Source: Actinomyces ruminis (GTDB lineage: Bacteria; Actinomycetota; Actinomycetes; Actinomycetales; Actinomycetaceae). Taken from it: a stretch of DNA of 49,948 nt. Below, in pieces: positions 1 through 8,366 of this stretch. Numbering within the stretch: the first letter of the stretch is position 1; every line of letters begins with the position of its first letter. The position numbers and the translations under genes are program-made. Under the pieces are notes generated by a model. It worked only from the letters and a program-made list of their open reading frames with translations, searched no databases and had not been told where the DNA came from. The stretch covers positions 1 to 49,948 of the forward strand of contig NZ_MTPX02000017.1 of assembly GCF_002154335.2 (NCBI RefSeq), given 5' to 3'.

Positions 1-826
1 CCCCGCAGGCCCGCTCGTGGCGGTCGAGCGTGGCCGGCACGCGGGCCATGTCCGTCACGGGCACGGCCACGGTCACGTCGGGGGCGGTGCGGGCGTCGTC
101 GGCGATGATGCTGACGGGATGAGTGCCGCCAAGGAACCGGGCGATCTCTTCGGGCGGGCGCACCGTGGCGGACAGACCGATGCGCTGGGCGGGCCGGGGC
201 AGCAGGTCGTCCAGGCGCTCCAGCGACAGCGCCAGATGGGTGCCGCGCTTCTCGCCGGCGAAGGAGTGGATCTCGTCGACGATCACCGTCTCCACGCTGC
301 GCAGGGTCTCGCGCACCGCGCTGGTGAGCATCAGGTACAGCGACTCGGGCGTGGTGATGAGGATGTCGGGCGGGTGAGTGCGCAGGCGACGGCGCTCGGC
401 CGGGGTGGTGTCACCCGTGCGCATGCCCACCGCTATGGGGGCGGCGGGCACGTCCAGGTCCGCGGCGGCCGCGGTGATGCCCGCCAGGGGACGGCGCAGG
501 TTGCGCTCCACATCGGCGCCCAGGGCCTTGAGCGGGGAGATGTACAAGACGCGTACCCCACAGTGCGGTTGCCGGGCAGGGTAGTCGGCCGAAATGGGCT
601 CATCGCCCTGGGCCACCTGCGCCCCGGGCCGGGCGAGCCGGTCAATGGCGGAAAGGAACGCCGCGAGGGTCTTACCCGAGCCGGTGGGGGCGATCACCAG
701 GGCGTTCTCGCCGCGGCCAATCGCCTCCCAGGCGCGCAGCTGCACCGGCGTCGGCCCGGCCGCGAAGGCGGCGTCGAACCAGGCGCGGGTGGCGGGAGCG
801 AAGGCATCGGGCAGTGTCGGCGGCAT
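1..826 (-). CDS. Lhr-type DEAD/DEAH superfamily II helicase, N-terminal part
   Basis: The gene runs off the left edge, so only about the first 275 residues are present. It reads from ATG at 826; an in-frame GTG at 850 is an alternative start. Visible helicase motifs in order are the Q-motif region (TPVQLRAWEAI), Walker A (APTGSGKT), motif Ia (YISPLKALGADV), motif Ib (TTPESLYLML), the DEIH box (VIVDEIHSFAGEKRG) and motif III (LSATVRP). The DEIH box followed by SFAGEKRG is typical of the Lhr (large helicase-related) family, ATP-dependent 3'-5' helicases linked to DNA repair, normally about 1,500 residues long. Function is assigned from these motifs; the C-terminal domains lie outside the window. 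Confidence 0.85.
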   Translation of the reverse strand, partial: MPPTLPDAFAPATRAWFDAAFAAGPTPVQLRAWEAIGRGENALVIAPTGSGKTLAAFLSAIDRLARPGAQVAQGDEPISADYPARQPHCGVRVLYISPLKALGADVERNLRRPLAGITAAAADLDVPAAPIAVGMRTGDTTPAERRRLRTHPPDILITTPESLYLMLTSAVRETLRSVETVIVDEIHSFAGEKRGTHLALSLERLDDLLPRPAQRIGLSATVRPPEEIARFLGGTHPVSIIADDARTAPDVTVAVPVTDMARVPATLDRHERACG

Positions 827-932
827 CGGGGCCAGGATAGGCGCGGGCACCGACAGGAATAGAGCCCCTAGATCGCACCGCCGACAGCGCCCACCTCACA
901 CCGGGAGCGCCGGAGTTCAAGGACTCGGCCCG

Positions 933-1340
933 TCAGAAGTCTTCCGCGCCTGCGGCCTCATCGATCAGCCGGTCCAGAATCTCCGGTACCCGCTGCGTCA
1001 CCGCAGCCCAGAACAGGTCGTCATTCATTGATCGGTAACCCGTGTGGGCCGCTATGTTCCGCGTCGTACTGATCGCCAGCCGCTCCTCGCGAGTGACAGC
1101 AGTCAGATACGGCACGAACTCGGGTCGCTCGAACAGTGCCGCCAGCCGAATGATCACCATCGATGCGACGTCGTAGGCGTCCGAGCCGTCGTGAAACGAG
1201 TCCCGCGAGGTGCCGGAAACCATCTGCACGCGCCTGCGAATCGCCTTCAGCTCTTCCACCAGGTTTTCTCGGTCATGGCTGCGTGCAGCAGCTCTGCGGG
1301 GACGCGGCGCGAACCGCCGTTTCGGGTCGGCGTCGTTCAC
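933..1340 (-). CDS. hepT: HepT-type HEPN RNase toxin (DUF86)
   Basis: A 135-residue HEPN protein. The Rx4H ribonuclease motif is visible as RNIAAHTGY, with R94, H99 and a tyrosine at 102 (the residue position modified in this family). HepT proteins are RNases that are AMPylated and silenced by the MNT nucleotidyltransferase encoded beside them (type VII toxin-antitoxin). The GTG start at 1340 overlaps the stop of the upstream MntA gene as GTGA, so the two are translationally coupled with the antitoxin first. The N-terminus has an Arg-rich extension of about 20 residues. Family assignment is firm; activity is inferred. In the reference family the spacing is often HxY; here it is HxxY. Confidence 0.8.
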   Translation of the reverse strand: MNDADPKRRFAPRPRRAAARSHDRENLVEELKAIRRRVQMVSGTSRDSFHDGSDAYDVASMVIIRLAALFERPEFVPYLTAVTREERLAISTTRNIAAHTGYRSMNDDLFWAAVTQRVPEILDRLIDEAAGAEDF

Positions 1341-1807
1341 AAAGGCACCGCCTCTCGAACGGCGCTCTTGAGGACGTCGGGCACCGAGGTATCGGCCACC
1401 GCCTCGACCGGGAATCCCGTTAGCTCCTCAACCTCGGCGGCAAACAGGGCCAGATCGAACAGGTCAGCACCGGAGGCGGGGGTGACCAGCAGATCAATAT
1501 CGGAGTCGAAGGTGTCCTCGCCGCGCAGCGCCGAACCGAACACCCGCGGATTCGCCAAGCCGTGCGCCCGGGCACTGGCGATGATCGCATCGGCGTGTGC
1601 GGCGAGCGGAATGGATGGACGGTAGTCGGCCGCACGCAAGACGCGTTCCAGCATTTCGTCGGATACGGAACGCCTGCCCGACTCCATCTGGGCCAGACTC
1701 GGCTGCCGCAGGCCGGCGCGTTCAGCCAACTGGGTCTGCGTCAACCCCGCGTCACGTCGTGCAGCACGGATGAGCTCAGGCGCCGCATCAGTATCGAAGC
1801 GTCTCAC
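1337..1807 (-). CDS. XRE-MNT fusion antitoxin (MntA-like nucleotidyltransferase)
   Basis: A 156-residue two-domain protein. Residues about 10-62 form an XRE/Cro helix-turn-helix (LTQTQLAERAGLRQPSLAQ). Residues about 85-150 form a minimal nucleotidyltransferase with the GS motif at 91-92 and the DSDIDLLV metal-binding aspartates at 101-105. MntA proteins AMPylate HepT toxins. The fusion to a DNA-binding domain would let the antitoxin repress its own operon. I chose GTG at 1807 because upstream reading in this frame enters the divergent gene and because a palindrome (1818-1835) lies immediately before it. It overlaps hepT by four bases. Antitoxin role is inferred from pairing with HepT. Confidence 0.8.
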   Translation of the reverse strand: MRRFDTDAAPELIRAARRDAGLTQTQLAERAGLRQPSLAQMESGRRSVSDEMLERVLRAADYRPSIPLAAHADAIIASARAHGLANPRVFGSALRGEDTFDSDIDLLVTPASGADLFDLALFAAEVEELTGFPVEAVADTSVPDVLKSAVREAVPL

Positions 1808-1817
1808 GCACCAAGCA

Positions 1818-1835
1818 TATAGCAGGGATGCTATA
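1818..1835. promoter_or_regulatory. Palindromic operator between mntA and uvrA-like gene
   Basis: A perfect 7-4-7 inverted repeat, TATAGCAGGGATGCTATA, sits 11 bases upstream of the mntA GTG and overlaps the likely -10 element on the minus strand (TATATG). It is AT-rich within GC-rich surroundings. It is the natural candidate for autoregulation by the XRE domain of the antitoxin. Confidence 0.55.
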
Positions 1836-1880
1836 ACGATGTAGCTGTTTGCGTCGGCGACTCCACGTAGCGTGAGCCTC

Positions 1881-4435
1881 ATGTCCACCGCCGTCCCCGC
1901 TAACTCCTCCCCCGCCGCCCCCACCTCCATCAGCGTGCGCGCGCCCGCGTCCACAACCTCAAGAACGTCGACGTCGAGGTGCCGCTCGGGAAGCTGGTGA
2001 CGGTGGCGGGCGTGTCCGGCTCCGGCAAGTCCTCCCTCGCCCTGGGGGTGCTCTACGCCGAGGGCGCCCGCCGCTACCTGGAGTCCCTGTCCACCTACAC
2101 GCGCCGCCGCCTGACCCAGGCGGCCCGCCCCGACGTCGACGAGGTGCTGCACGTGCCCGCCGCCCTGGCTCTGCACCAGCGGCCGCCCGTGCCCGGGGTG
2201 CGCTCCACCTTCGGCACCTCCACCGAGGTCCTCAACTCCCTGCGCCTGGCGTACTCGCGCCTGGGTAACCACATGTGCCCCAACGGTCACCTGAATGAGC
2301 CCACCATTGACGTCGCCCTGGATGTACCCCTGCACTGCACCACCTGCGGGGTGGAGTTCCCCCAGCCGGGGGCGGAGTCCTTCGCCTTCAACTCCGAGGG
2401 CGCCTGCCCCCGCTGCGAGGGCACGGGCGTGGTGCGCACCGTGGACGAGGCGACGCTAGTGCCCGACGAGTCGCTGACCATCGACGAGGGCGCCGTCGCC
2501 CCCTGGCAGAACCTGATGTGGTCGCTCATGAAGGACGTGGCCCGGGAGATGGGCGTGCGCACGGATGTCCCGTTCCGCGAGCTGACGGACCGCGAGCGGG
2601 AGATCGTGTTCCACGGCCCCGCGGAGAAGCGGCACATCCTCTACGTCAACGAGAAGACCGGCGTCGCCGGCGAAATGGACTTCACCTACTACAGCGCGGT
2701 GCACACGGTGGAGAACGCGCTGTCCAAGGTGAAGGATGAGCGGGGCATGAAGCGCGTGGAGAAGTTCCTCCACGAGGCCGTCTGCCCGAACTGTGGTGGC
2801 TCCCGCCTGTCGGAGTTGGTGCGCTCCACCAAGGTGCGCGGCATCGGCCTGGACGAGGCCTGTCGGCTCCCGCTCAGCGAGCTTGTAGAGTGGGCGGCCG
2901 GCATTGCGGACACCATGCCGCAGGAACTGGTGGCCATGGCCCGGCAGATTGTCGACGAGCTGATCGTGACCGCCCGCCGGCTGCTGGACCTGGGCCTGGG
3001 GTATCTGAGCCTGGACCGGGCGTCGTCGACCCTGTCCACCGGGGAGCGGCAGCGTGTCCAGCTCGCCCGCGCCGTGCGCAACCGCACCACCGGGGTGCTG
3101 TATGTGCTCGACGAGCCCAGCATCGGCCTGCACCCGGCCAACCTGGCCGGCCTGACCGGCGTGCTGCGGGACCTGCTGGCCGACGGCAACTCGGTGCTGG
3201 TGGTGGATCACGACGTCGCCCTGCTGCGCGAGGCCGACTGGCTGCTGGAAATCGGCCCGGGCTCTGGGCACGCCGGAGGCGAGATCGTGGTCAACGCCCC
3301 GGTGGCGCAGGCGGTGGCGGACCCGGCCAGCCGCATCGCCCCGTTCATCACCGGCGCGGCGGAGGTCATCTGCCGCGAGCCCACCGAGGCCGAGGAGGTA
3401 TTCGCCCACGGCGCCGTGCACCTGGAGACCGCCCCCATCCACACGGTCCATGCGCTCGACGTCGCCATCCCCGAGCAGCGGCTCACCGCCGTGACCGGCG
3501 TGTCCGGCTCCGGCAAGACCACCCTGGTGTTGGAGTCGCTGGTGCCGGCCCTGCGCGCGCTCGCCGACGACGCCCCGCTGCCCGCCCCGGCGACCTCCAT
3601 CCAGACCGAGCAGGCGCAGCGGGTGGTCGTCGTCGACGCCTCCCCCATCGGCACCAACGTCCGCTCGACGGTGGCCACCTACTCCGGGGTGATGGACGAA
3701 TTGCGGCGCGTGTACGCGCGCACCCCGGCTGCGCGCGAGGCGGGGCTGAGGGCCGGCGACTTCTCCTACAACACCGGCTCGCTGCGCTGCGATCACTGCG
3801 ACGGCACCGGCCAGATCGTCCTGGATGTACAGTTCCTGCCCGACGTCGACATCGTCTGCCCCGAGTGCGGCGGCTCCCGCTATGGCGAGGCCGCGCGCGA
3901 CATCCGTCGGCTGCCGGGCGACGGCGACCGGGACGCCGCGGGCCTGTCCCTGCCGGAGCTGCTGGCGCTGACGGTCGACGAGGCCGAGCAGGTGTGCGCC
4001 GACCTGCCCAAGGTGCGTCGTCACCTGCACCTGTTGTCGGAGCTGGGTCTGGGCTACTTGACGCTCGGGGAGACGACCACGGCCCTGTCCGGCGGTGAGG
4101 CGCAGCGGTTGAAATTGTCCGCCGACCTGGGCCGCGACCAGCACGGGACGGTGTTCGTGCTCGACGAGCCGAGCATCGGCCTGCACCCGCTGGACGTGCG
4201 CGTGCTGCTGGGCGTGCTGGATCGCCTGGTGGAGCGGGGCGCCAGCGTGGTGGTGATCGAGCACGACCTGGACATGATCGCCAACGCCGACTGGGTCATC
4301 GACATGGGCCCGGGCGGCGGCGAGGCCGGCGGCCGCGTGGTCGCCGCCGGCACCCCGGAGCAGCTGGCCACCGATCCGGCTTCGCTCACGGGGCGCTATT
4401 TGGCGGAACATTTGAACCAGAGCGGCGGGCAGTGA
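1881..4435 (+). CDS. UvrA-like ABC ATPase (class II UvrA paralog), one frameshift
   Basis: After adding one base near 1942 the gene reads from ATG 1881 for about 851 residues; without it only the part from 1979 is open. Two ABC modules are visible: Walker A GVSGSGKSSL and GVSGSGKTTL, signatures LSTGERQRVQLA and LSGGEAQRLKL, Walker B LYVLDEPSIGLH and VFVLDEPSIGLH. CxxC zinc motifs are also present (CPRCEGTG, CDHCDGTGQ). The length is about 100 residues shorter than housekeeping UvrA, as in UvrA2/DrrC-like paralogs linked to DNA-damaging drug tolerance. The first signature is LSTGE rather than LSGGE. Exact role is unknown; a DNA-binding ATPase is certain. The next gene follows by six bases. Confidence 0.85.
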
Positions 4436-4441
4436 ACACCC

Positions 4442-4996
4442 ATGGACCTTCATACCTTCTCTTCCAGGTTTCGTCTCAGCGCCGTTGACCTGCCACCCGG
4501 AGGACCACCCGACTACGAGCTCGGCAGGGAATTCGGTTCCTATATGGAGACGTATCTGGTGGAACCAGGTGACATCCCTGGATCGAGCCACGACCCATAC
4601 ACTCTCGGCATTCACTCCCCAACGCCGGGGATACGGGCCCTGAGTGGGGCGTTCCCCACTCCGAACCGGTGGATGGCGTGCATTGTTGCCAGGGGTATCC
4701 CGTTTCTGGGAGATGCCCGCTATCCGCAATCCTTCATGGAGGTTCGCGAGGCGCGCCGCGACGTCGTCGATACCCGAGTGCTTCAAGATCCGCCCCTGCT
4801 ACTGCTCATCACCGAACTGAGCATTGTGGCGATATCTTCAACCGGTGTCGCTTGGGCCACCCAGCGCCTGGCACTCGACGGGATCGATGTTTCTATGACG
4901 CCGCGTGATGGGTGGCTTGTGTGTAGCCCGCAGAGGGAACCCGGCGCCGTCCTGCTGGTCAACTTGCGGGACGGTCAAGTGGTTCTCCCGGTTTGA
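4442..4996 (+). CDS. Hypothetical protein, 184 residues
   Basis: I do not recognise this protein. It starts at ATG 4442, six bases after the UvrA-like stop, so it is probably co-transcribed. It has no signal peptide or clear membrane helix. Composition is mixed alpha/beta, with a hydrophobic strand run (LLLLITELSIVAIS) near residue 120 and a C-terminal beta-like stretch (AVLLVNLRDGQVVLPV). GC is slightly lower than its neighbours. Coding status is supported by placement, length and codon-position GC bias; function cannot be stated. Confidence 0.6.
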   Translation: MDLHTFSSRFRLSAVDLPPGGPPDYELGREFGSYMETYLVEPGDIPGSSHDPYTLGIHSPTPGIRALSGAFPTPNRWMACIVARGIPFLGDARYPQSFMEVREARRDVVDTRVLQDPPLLLLITELSIVAISSTGVAWATQRLALDGIDVSMTPRDGWLVCSPQREPGAVLLVNLRDGQVVLPV

Positions 4997-5250
4997 GGAA
5001 GGGACCGGTTTAGGTCGGCGGTGCCAGGGCCGTTAAAGTCGCCACCCCGACAAGCGCGGAAACTGCATCGGCACCGGACAGTGCCGAAGCGCGGGCGCGG
5101 TGTCAAAAACGATGACAAACGCCGCCGGCACCCCGCAGGTACCGATTCGGCGCCCGCATAATTCCAACGATTCGTCCGCAGCGACCGACATCGCCGGAGC
5201 CATTTGTCATAGATCCGGACACCCCGACCCCACATCCGGACTGCGTCACG
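4997..5250. other. Intergenic region with no recognised feature
   Basis: This 254-base convergent gap separates the hypothetical gene (plus strand) from vapC (minus strand). It contains one short repeat of TCCGGA (5213-5241 area) but no convincing terminator or RNA gene. Confidence 0.4.
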
Positions 5251-5697
5251 TCAGCCGACTGGTATGACCTCCACGAAGCGGCGGTCCTCCTTCGCGAGAG
5301 CAAGCGGGATACGCGCATCGAGTGTGGCGAGCACGGCTCCGGAGCGCGCCGCCAGGTCCACGAGGTAGAAGTCGGTGACCTGACGATGCCCAACCATTCG
5401 TTCGAGTTGGATGAGGGGCTCAGCCAACGAGGCCGAGTCCTCTATGAATTCGTGCCCCTTGACCGCACAAAAAGTGCGCAACCCGCTCAGTACCTCCGGA
5501 ACGCCGATTTCGAATCCGGTGACTCGTGGGTTCAACAGGAGCCGGCAGTACGCAGCCTCGGTGAACGGGCACGTAGCCCAAGACTCCACATCTTCAAACC
5601 AATTGCTGGCCGCTTCGTGGTGAGCGTGATTGACAAGGGAAAGAGCAAGCATCACGTTGACGTCGAGCAGACGTAGAGACCGCTCATTCATCGCCAT
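5251..5697 (-). CDS. vapC: VapC-type PIN-domain ribonuclease toxin
   Basis: A PIN-domain protein of about 148 residues. The acidic catalytic residues are in order: Asp in LLDVNVMLAL near residue 12, Glu in FTEAAYCRLLL, and Asp residues in TDFYLVDLA and LATLDARI. VapC toxins cleave RNA, often tRNA. The start could be ATG 5697 or ATG 5691; both lie inside the end of the repaired vapB frame, giving the overlap usual for vapBC. The upstream ribbon-helix-helix protein is its antitoxin. Family and pairing are clear; target RNA is unknown. Confidence 0.85.
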   Translation of the reverse strand: MAMNERSLRLLDVNVMLALSLVNHAHHEAASNWFEDVESWATCPFTEAAYCRLLLNPRVTGFEIGVPEVLSGLRTFCAVKGHEFIEDSASLAEPLIQLERMVGHRQVTDFYLVDLAARSGAVLATLDARIPLALAKEDRRFVEVIPVG

Positions 5698-5916
5698 CGC
5701 GGTACCTCTCAACGAGGTCCAAAGTCACCGTATGAACCGACTGCCACGTGGAGGCGAGAAGACCGGCACCCCACGGGAGCCCACCTTGGGCCCGTTGCCG
5801 CGAATCCCGCACACCGCATAGTCCGACACGGCCCGGCCTAGGGAGACGCCCTCCCGGCGGGCCCTCTCCCGCGCCACCGCGAGAACATCGTCATCGATAT
5901 CCAGCGTTGTACGCAT
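5684..5916 (-). CDS. vapB: VapB-type ribbon-helix-helix antitoxin, C-terminus frame-broken
   Basis: The N-terminus MRTTLDIDDDVLAVARERA is a classic VapB ribbon-helix-helix DNA-binding segment. As written, the frame stops at 5725 after 63 residues. Adding one base near 5731 extends it to TLDLVERYRDGDE and a TGA at 5684 that overlaps the vapC start, giving 77 residues. This arrangement is normal for vapBC, so I favour a sequence error, but a true truncation of the toxin-binding tail is possible because this break is not in an obvious homopolymer. An octamer repeat lies directly upstream (5922-5953). Confidence 0.75.
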
Positions 5917-5921
5917 AAGGA

Positions 5922-5953
5922 CATCACCGCATCACCGCATCACTGCGTCAATG
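5922..5953. repeat. Tandem octamer repeat upstream of vapB
   Basis: Three to four direct copies of an 8-base unit (CATCACCG, CATCACCG, CATCACTG, then degenerate CGTCAATG) lie just 5' of the vapB start. Ribbon-helix-helix repressors bind short direct repeats spaced about one helical turn or less, so this may be the vapBC operator. That role is inferred. Confidence 0.45.
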
Positions 5954-5993
5954 GCGCCTTCCCAACACAGTCGGCCCGAACCGTCTAGTGCGG

Positions 5994-6341
5994 TCACCCG
6001 CCATAGCCGCCGTCACTCCCGACAGCGGTCGTTTCCACGCCGCTCGTACCGTCAGCCCCGGTACCACTCCCACCGGCGCCACCACCCCCGCCAGCCGCAC
6101 CCGTGCCACTCCCGACAGCACCATCGCCATCCCCGGAGCCGTCGACTTCCTTCCGGGGCCGCCCCCTGCCCCGCATGGGCGCAGCCTTGACGCCCCGACC
6201 GGCGTCGTCAAGCGCACGCCGCAGGATGATCTCGATCTGCGCGTTGACCGAACGCAGGTCGTCGGCGGCCCACTTGGCTATCGCCGCATGGACCGCCGGG
6301 TCCAGCCGCAGCAAGACCTGCTTGCGCTTACCGCCCGCCAT
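5994..6341 (-). CDS. Arc-like ribbon-helix-helix protein with Gly-rich tail
   Basis: About 115 residues. Residues 1-50 (QVLLRLDPAVHAAIAKWAAD, then SVNAQIEIILRRAL) match an Arc-type ribbon-helix-helix fold with the typical SVNAQIE helix start. A basic RGRGRPRK linker and a low-complexity Gly/Ser/Thr tail of about 50 residues follow. I chose ATG 6341 because GGAGG lies at proper spacing; an in-frame GTG lies six bases upstream. The gene starts about 30 bases after the SPFH stop on the same strand, so the two form an operon. Such Arc-like partners accompany SPFH genes in many actinobacteria. DNA target unknown. Confidence 0.7.
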   Translation of the reverse strand: MAGGKRKQVLLRLDPAVHAAIAKWAADDLRSVNAQIEIILRRALDDAGRGVKAAPMRGRGRPRKEVDGSGDGDGAVGSGTGAAGGGGGAGGSGTGADGTSGVETTAVGSDGGYGG

Positions 6342-6371
6342 CGGCACCCTCCGAATCCGCGCAGGCGAATC

Positions 6372-7330
6372 TCAGGCGTACAGGGAGCCGGTGTTGACGA
6401 CGGGCTGAGTGCGCTGGTCGGAGCAGAGCACCACCAGCAGGTTGGAGACCATCTGGCGCGGCGCTCATCGTCCATGGAGACGATGTCGTCGGCCTCCAGC
6501 CGCTTGAGGGCCTGATCCACCATGGTGACCGCACCCTCGACTATCTGCTCACGGGCGGCGATTACCGCGCCGGCCTGCTGCCGCTGCAGCATCGCCTGGG
6601 CGATTTCCGGGGCGTAGGCGAGGGAGGATATGCGCACCTCGATGATCTCCAGTCCGGCGATCGCCACGCGCGCGGCGACCTCCTCAGCGAGTTCGGCGGA
6701 GACCAGGTCGGTGCCGCCGCGCAGTGAGGTCTCGCCGGGGCCGGGCTCGTCGTAGGGGTGGGTGGTGGCCACGTGCCGCAGCGCCGACTCCGCCTGCGCC
6801 TTGATGAAGGCCTCGTACTCCTCGACGGCGAAGACCGCACGGGCCGTGTCGGCCACCTGCCAGACGACGATGGCGGCGATCTCCACCGGATTGCCGTCAA
6901 GATCGTTGACCTTGATCTCGTTGGTCTCGAAGTTGTGAACCTTGATGGACACCTTCTTGCCGTATGTCAGTGGCGGCACCAGGACCAGGCCGGTGCGGCG
7001 CACGGTGCCGATGTAGCGGCCGAAGAACTGGCGCACGCTGGTCTGCCCGGGGGCCACGATGGTGAAGGAGGTGATCAGCAGGAGCGGGATGGCCAGGCCC
7101 ACCGCCCCTGCGACCAGGCGCGGCACCCCGCCCGGTTCGCCCCGATCCGCCGCGATGGCGCCTGCAATGAAGACGGCAATGGACACGCCGAAGAGCCCCA
7201 GCAACAGGAGCAGTACCAGGAAAGCCGCACCGGACCCCGCGCCGGCAGCGGGCCTCTCCGCTATATCAACACGCCCCTCGGTGGGGACGGGGTCCTGCTG
7301 GGGAACAACGACGCGCGGTGTCGTGGACAT
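6372..7330 (-). CDS. SPFH/Band 7 domain membrane protein, one frameshift
   Basis: After adding one base near 6456 the product is 319 residues. Two hydrophobic segments near residues 30-85 ([34 protein letters not shown]) precede an SPFH domain ([38 protein letters not shown], coiled-coil [20 protein letters not shown]) and a conserved tail ending GSLYA. SPFH proteins scaffold membrane microdomains. ATG 7330 has GGAGG at a spacing of about seven bases; a longer reading from 7447 has no support. The repaired frame restores [13 protein letters not shown], typical of the family. The small RHH gene follows. Confidence 0.8.
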
Positions 7331-7669
7331 GGCGACCTCCAGTTCCAGCCACAGCGGCGGAGGCGGAAACCTCTCGACTCCCGCGACGGCTATAGCAATA
7401 TGATAGCTATTTTTCGCGTGGCGGCAAGTCCCAGCCCTGACCACCACCCGCTACAGGACCGCAACTGTCACCAGATGCACCACTTTCAGCCGCCCCACCC
7501 AGCCCCCACTCCGAAAAACGGCACAGTTCCGCGGCAGCACCCGGTCTTCGCGACAGGACCGCACCCTAAAGCGGTGCACTCCGTGCCAGCTGCGCAGTTG
7601 GACATTGCCTGCCGCCGCATCCAGCGCCCAACACAACCACTTCCGCCAACCTCACCATTCCCCCAATCA
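7331..7669. promoter_or_regulatory. Upstream region of the SPFH operon with AT-rich promoter-like block
   Basis: This 339-base gap holds an AT-rich patch at about 7390-7413 containing TATAGCAATATGATAGCTAT, which on the minus strand could supply a -10 element for the SPFH gene. The half-site TATAGCA also occurs in the mntA operator. The rest shows no recognisable gene or terminator. Confidence 0.3.
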
Positions 7670-8319
7670 TCACCACACGCCCCCTCTTGCCATGTCCAAC
7701 AATCGCCGTAGTTCATGCAGGTCGCGACACACTATGTCGGCACCCCAGACTCCCCCTACCGCCACCGCAACCATGCCGGCCGCCCGCACCGCCTCCAGGC
7801 CGGGCGCGGAGTCCTCCACCCCAGCTACCCGCCGCGGTTCAACACCCAGGCGGCGCGCCCCCAGCAGGTAGCCCTCGGGATGCGGCTTGCCGCGTTCGAC
7901 GTCGTCAAAGGAAACGATGGTGGGCGGACGAATTCCAGCGGCACCCAACCGCGTGCGAGCCAAACGAAGATGGGCATTGGTGACGACCGCCCACGGCAGA
8001 GCCTGCTCGTCCATCCAGGCGACCAGCTCGAGGGCCCCACCAGCCGGATACACCCCTGCGGTATCCGCGCATTCACGTTCCAAATGAGCCATAACATGCT
8101 CAGCCACCTCCGCCTCCGACAGACCCGGCAAGAAACGGCGCACGGTGGTGGCGGCGTCCGGGCCGTGGCAGGCCGCGAGGACTTCCGCCCGATCCAGACC
8201 GTTGTCGTCGGACCAGGCGGTCCACGCCGCCTCGACCGCCGCAGTGGAGTCCACCAGGTTCCATCCATGTCGAGCAGAACCGCTTGACACAAGGCAAGAT
8301 GATGCATGAAACAGGTCAT
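7670..8319 (-). CDS. HAD-superfamily (subfamily IA) phosphatase, one frameshift
   Basis: Adding one base near 8258 gives a 216-residue HAD protein from ATG 8319. The motifs are in order: motif I LLDMDGTLVDS (restored by the repair), motif II VVTNAHLRL, motif III KPHPEGYLLGA and motif IV GVEDSAPGLEAVRAAG. A cap domain lies between motifs I and II. The family hydrolyses small phosphorylated metabolites such as sugar phosphates. It is divergent from a ROK-family regulator across a short palindrome, so it may act on a sugar phosphate controlled by that regulator. Substrate unknown. Confidence 0.8.
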
Positions 8320-8326
8320 ACATCCA

Positions 8327-8348
8327 TTAAACTCGACCGACGAGTAAA
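8327..8348. promoter_or_regulatory. Palindrome in the HAD-ROK divergent promoter
   Basis: ACTCG and CGAGT flank a five-base centre, within an AT-rich surround (TTAA before and AAAA after). The site lies between the starts of the two divergent genes, so one repressor could control both. The ROK protein is the natural candidate. Confidence 0.45.
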
Positions 8349-8366
8349 ATGCTAGAGGGAGACCGG

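Noticed and set aside
2456..4786. A 776-codon open frame on the minus strand
   Set aside because: It is antisense to the UvrA-like gene, is rich in Gly/Gln/His/Arg with no domain, and exists because high GC removes stop codons.
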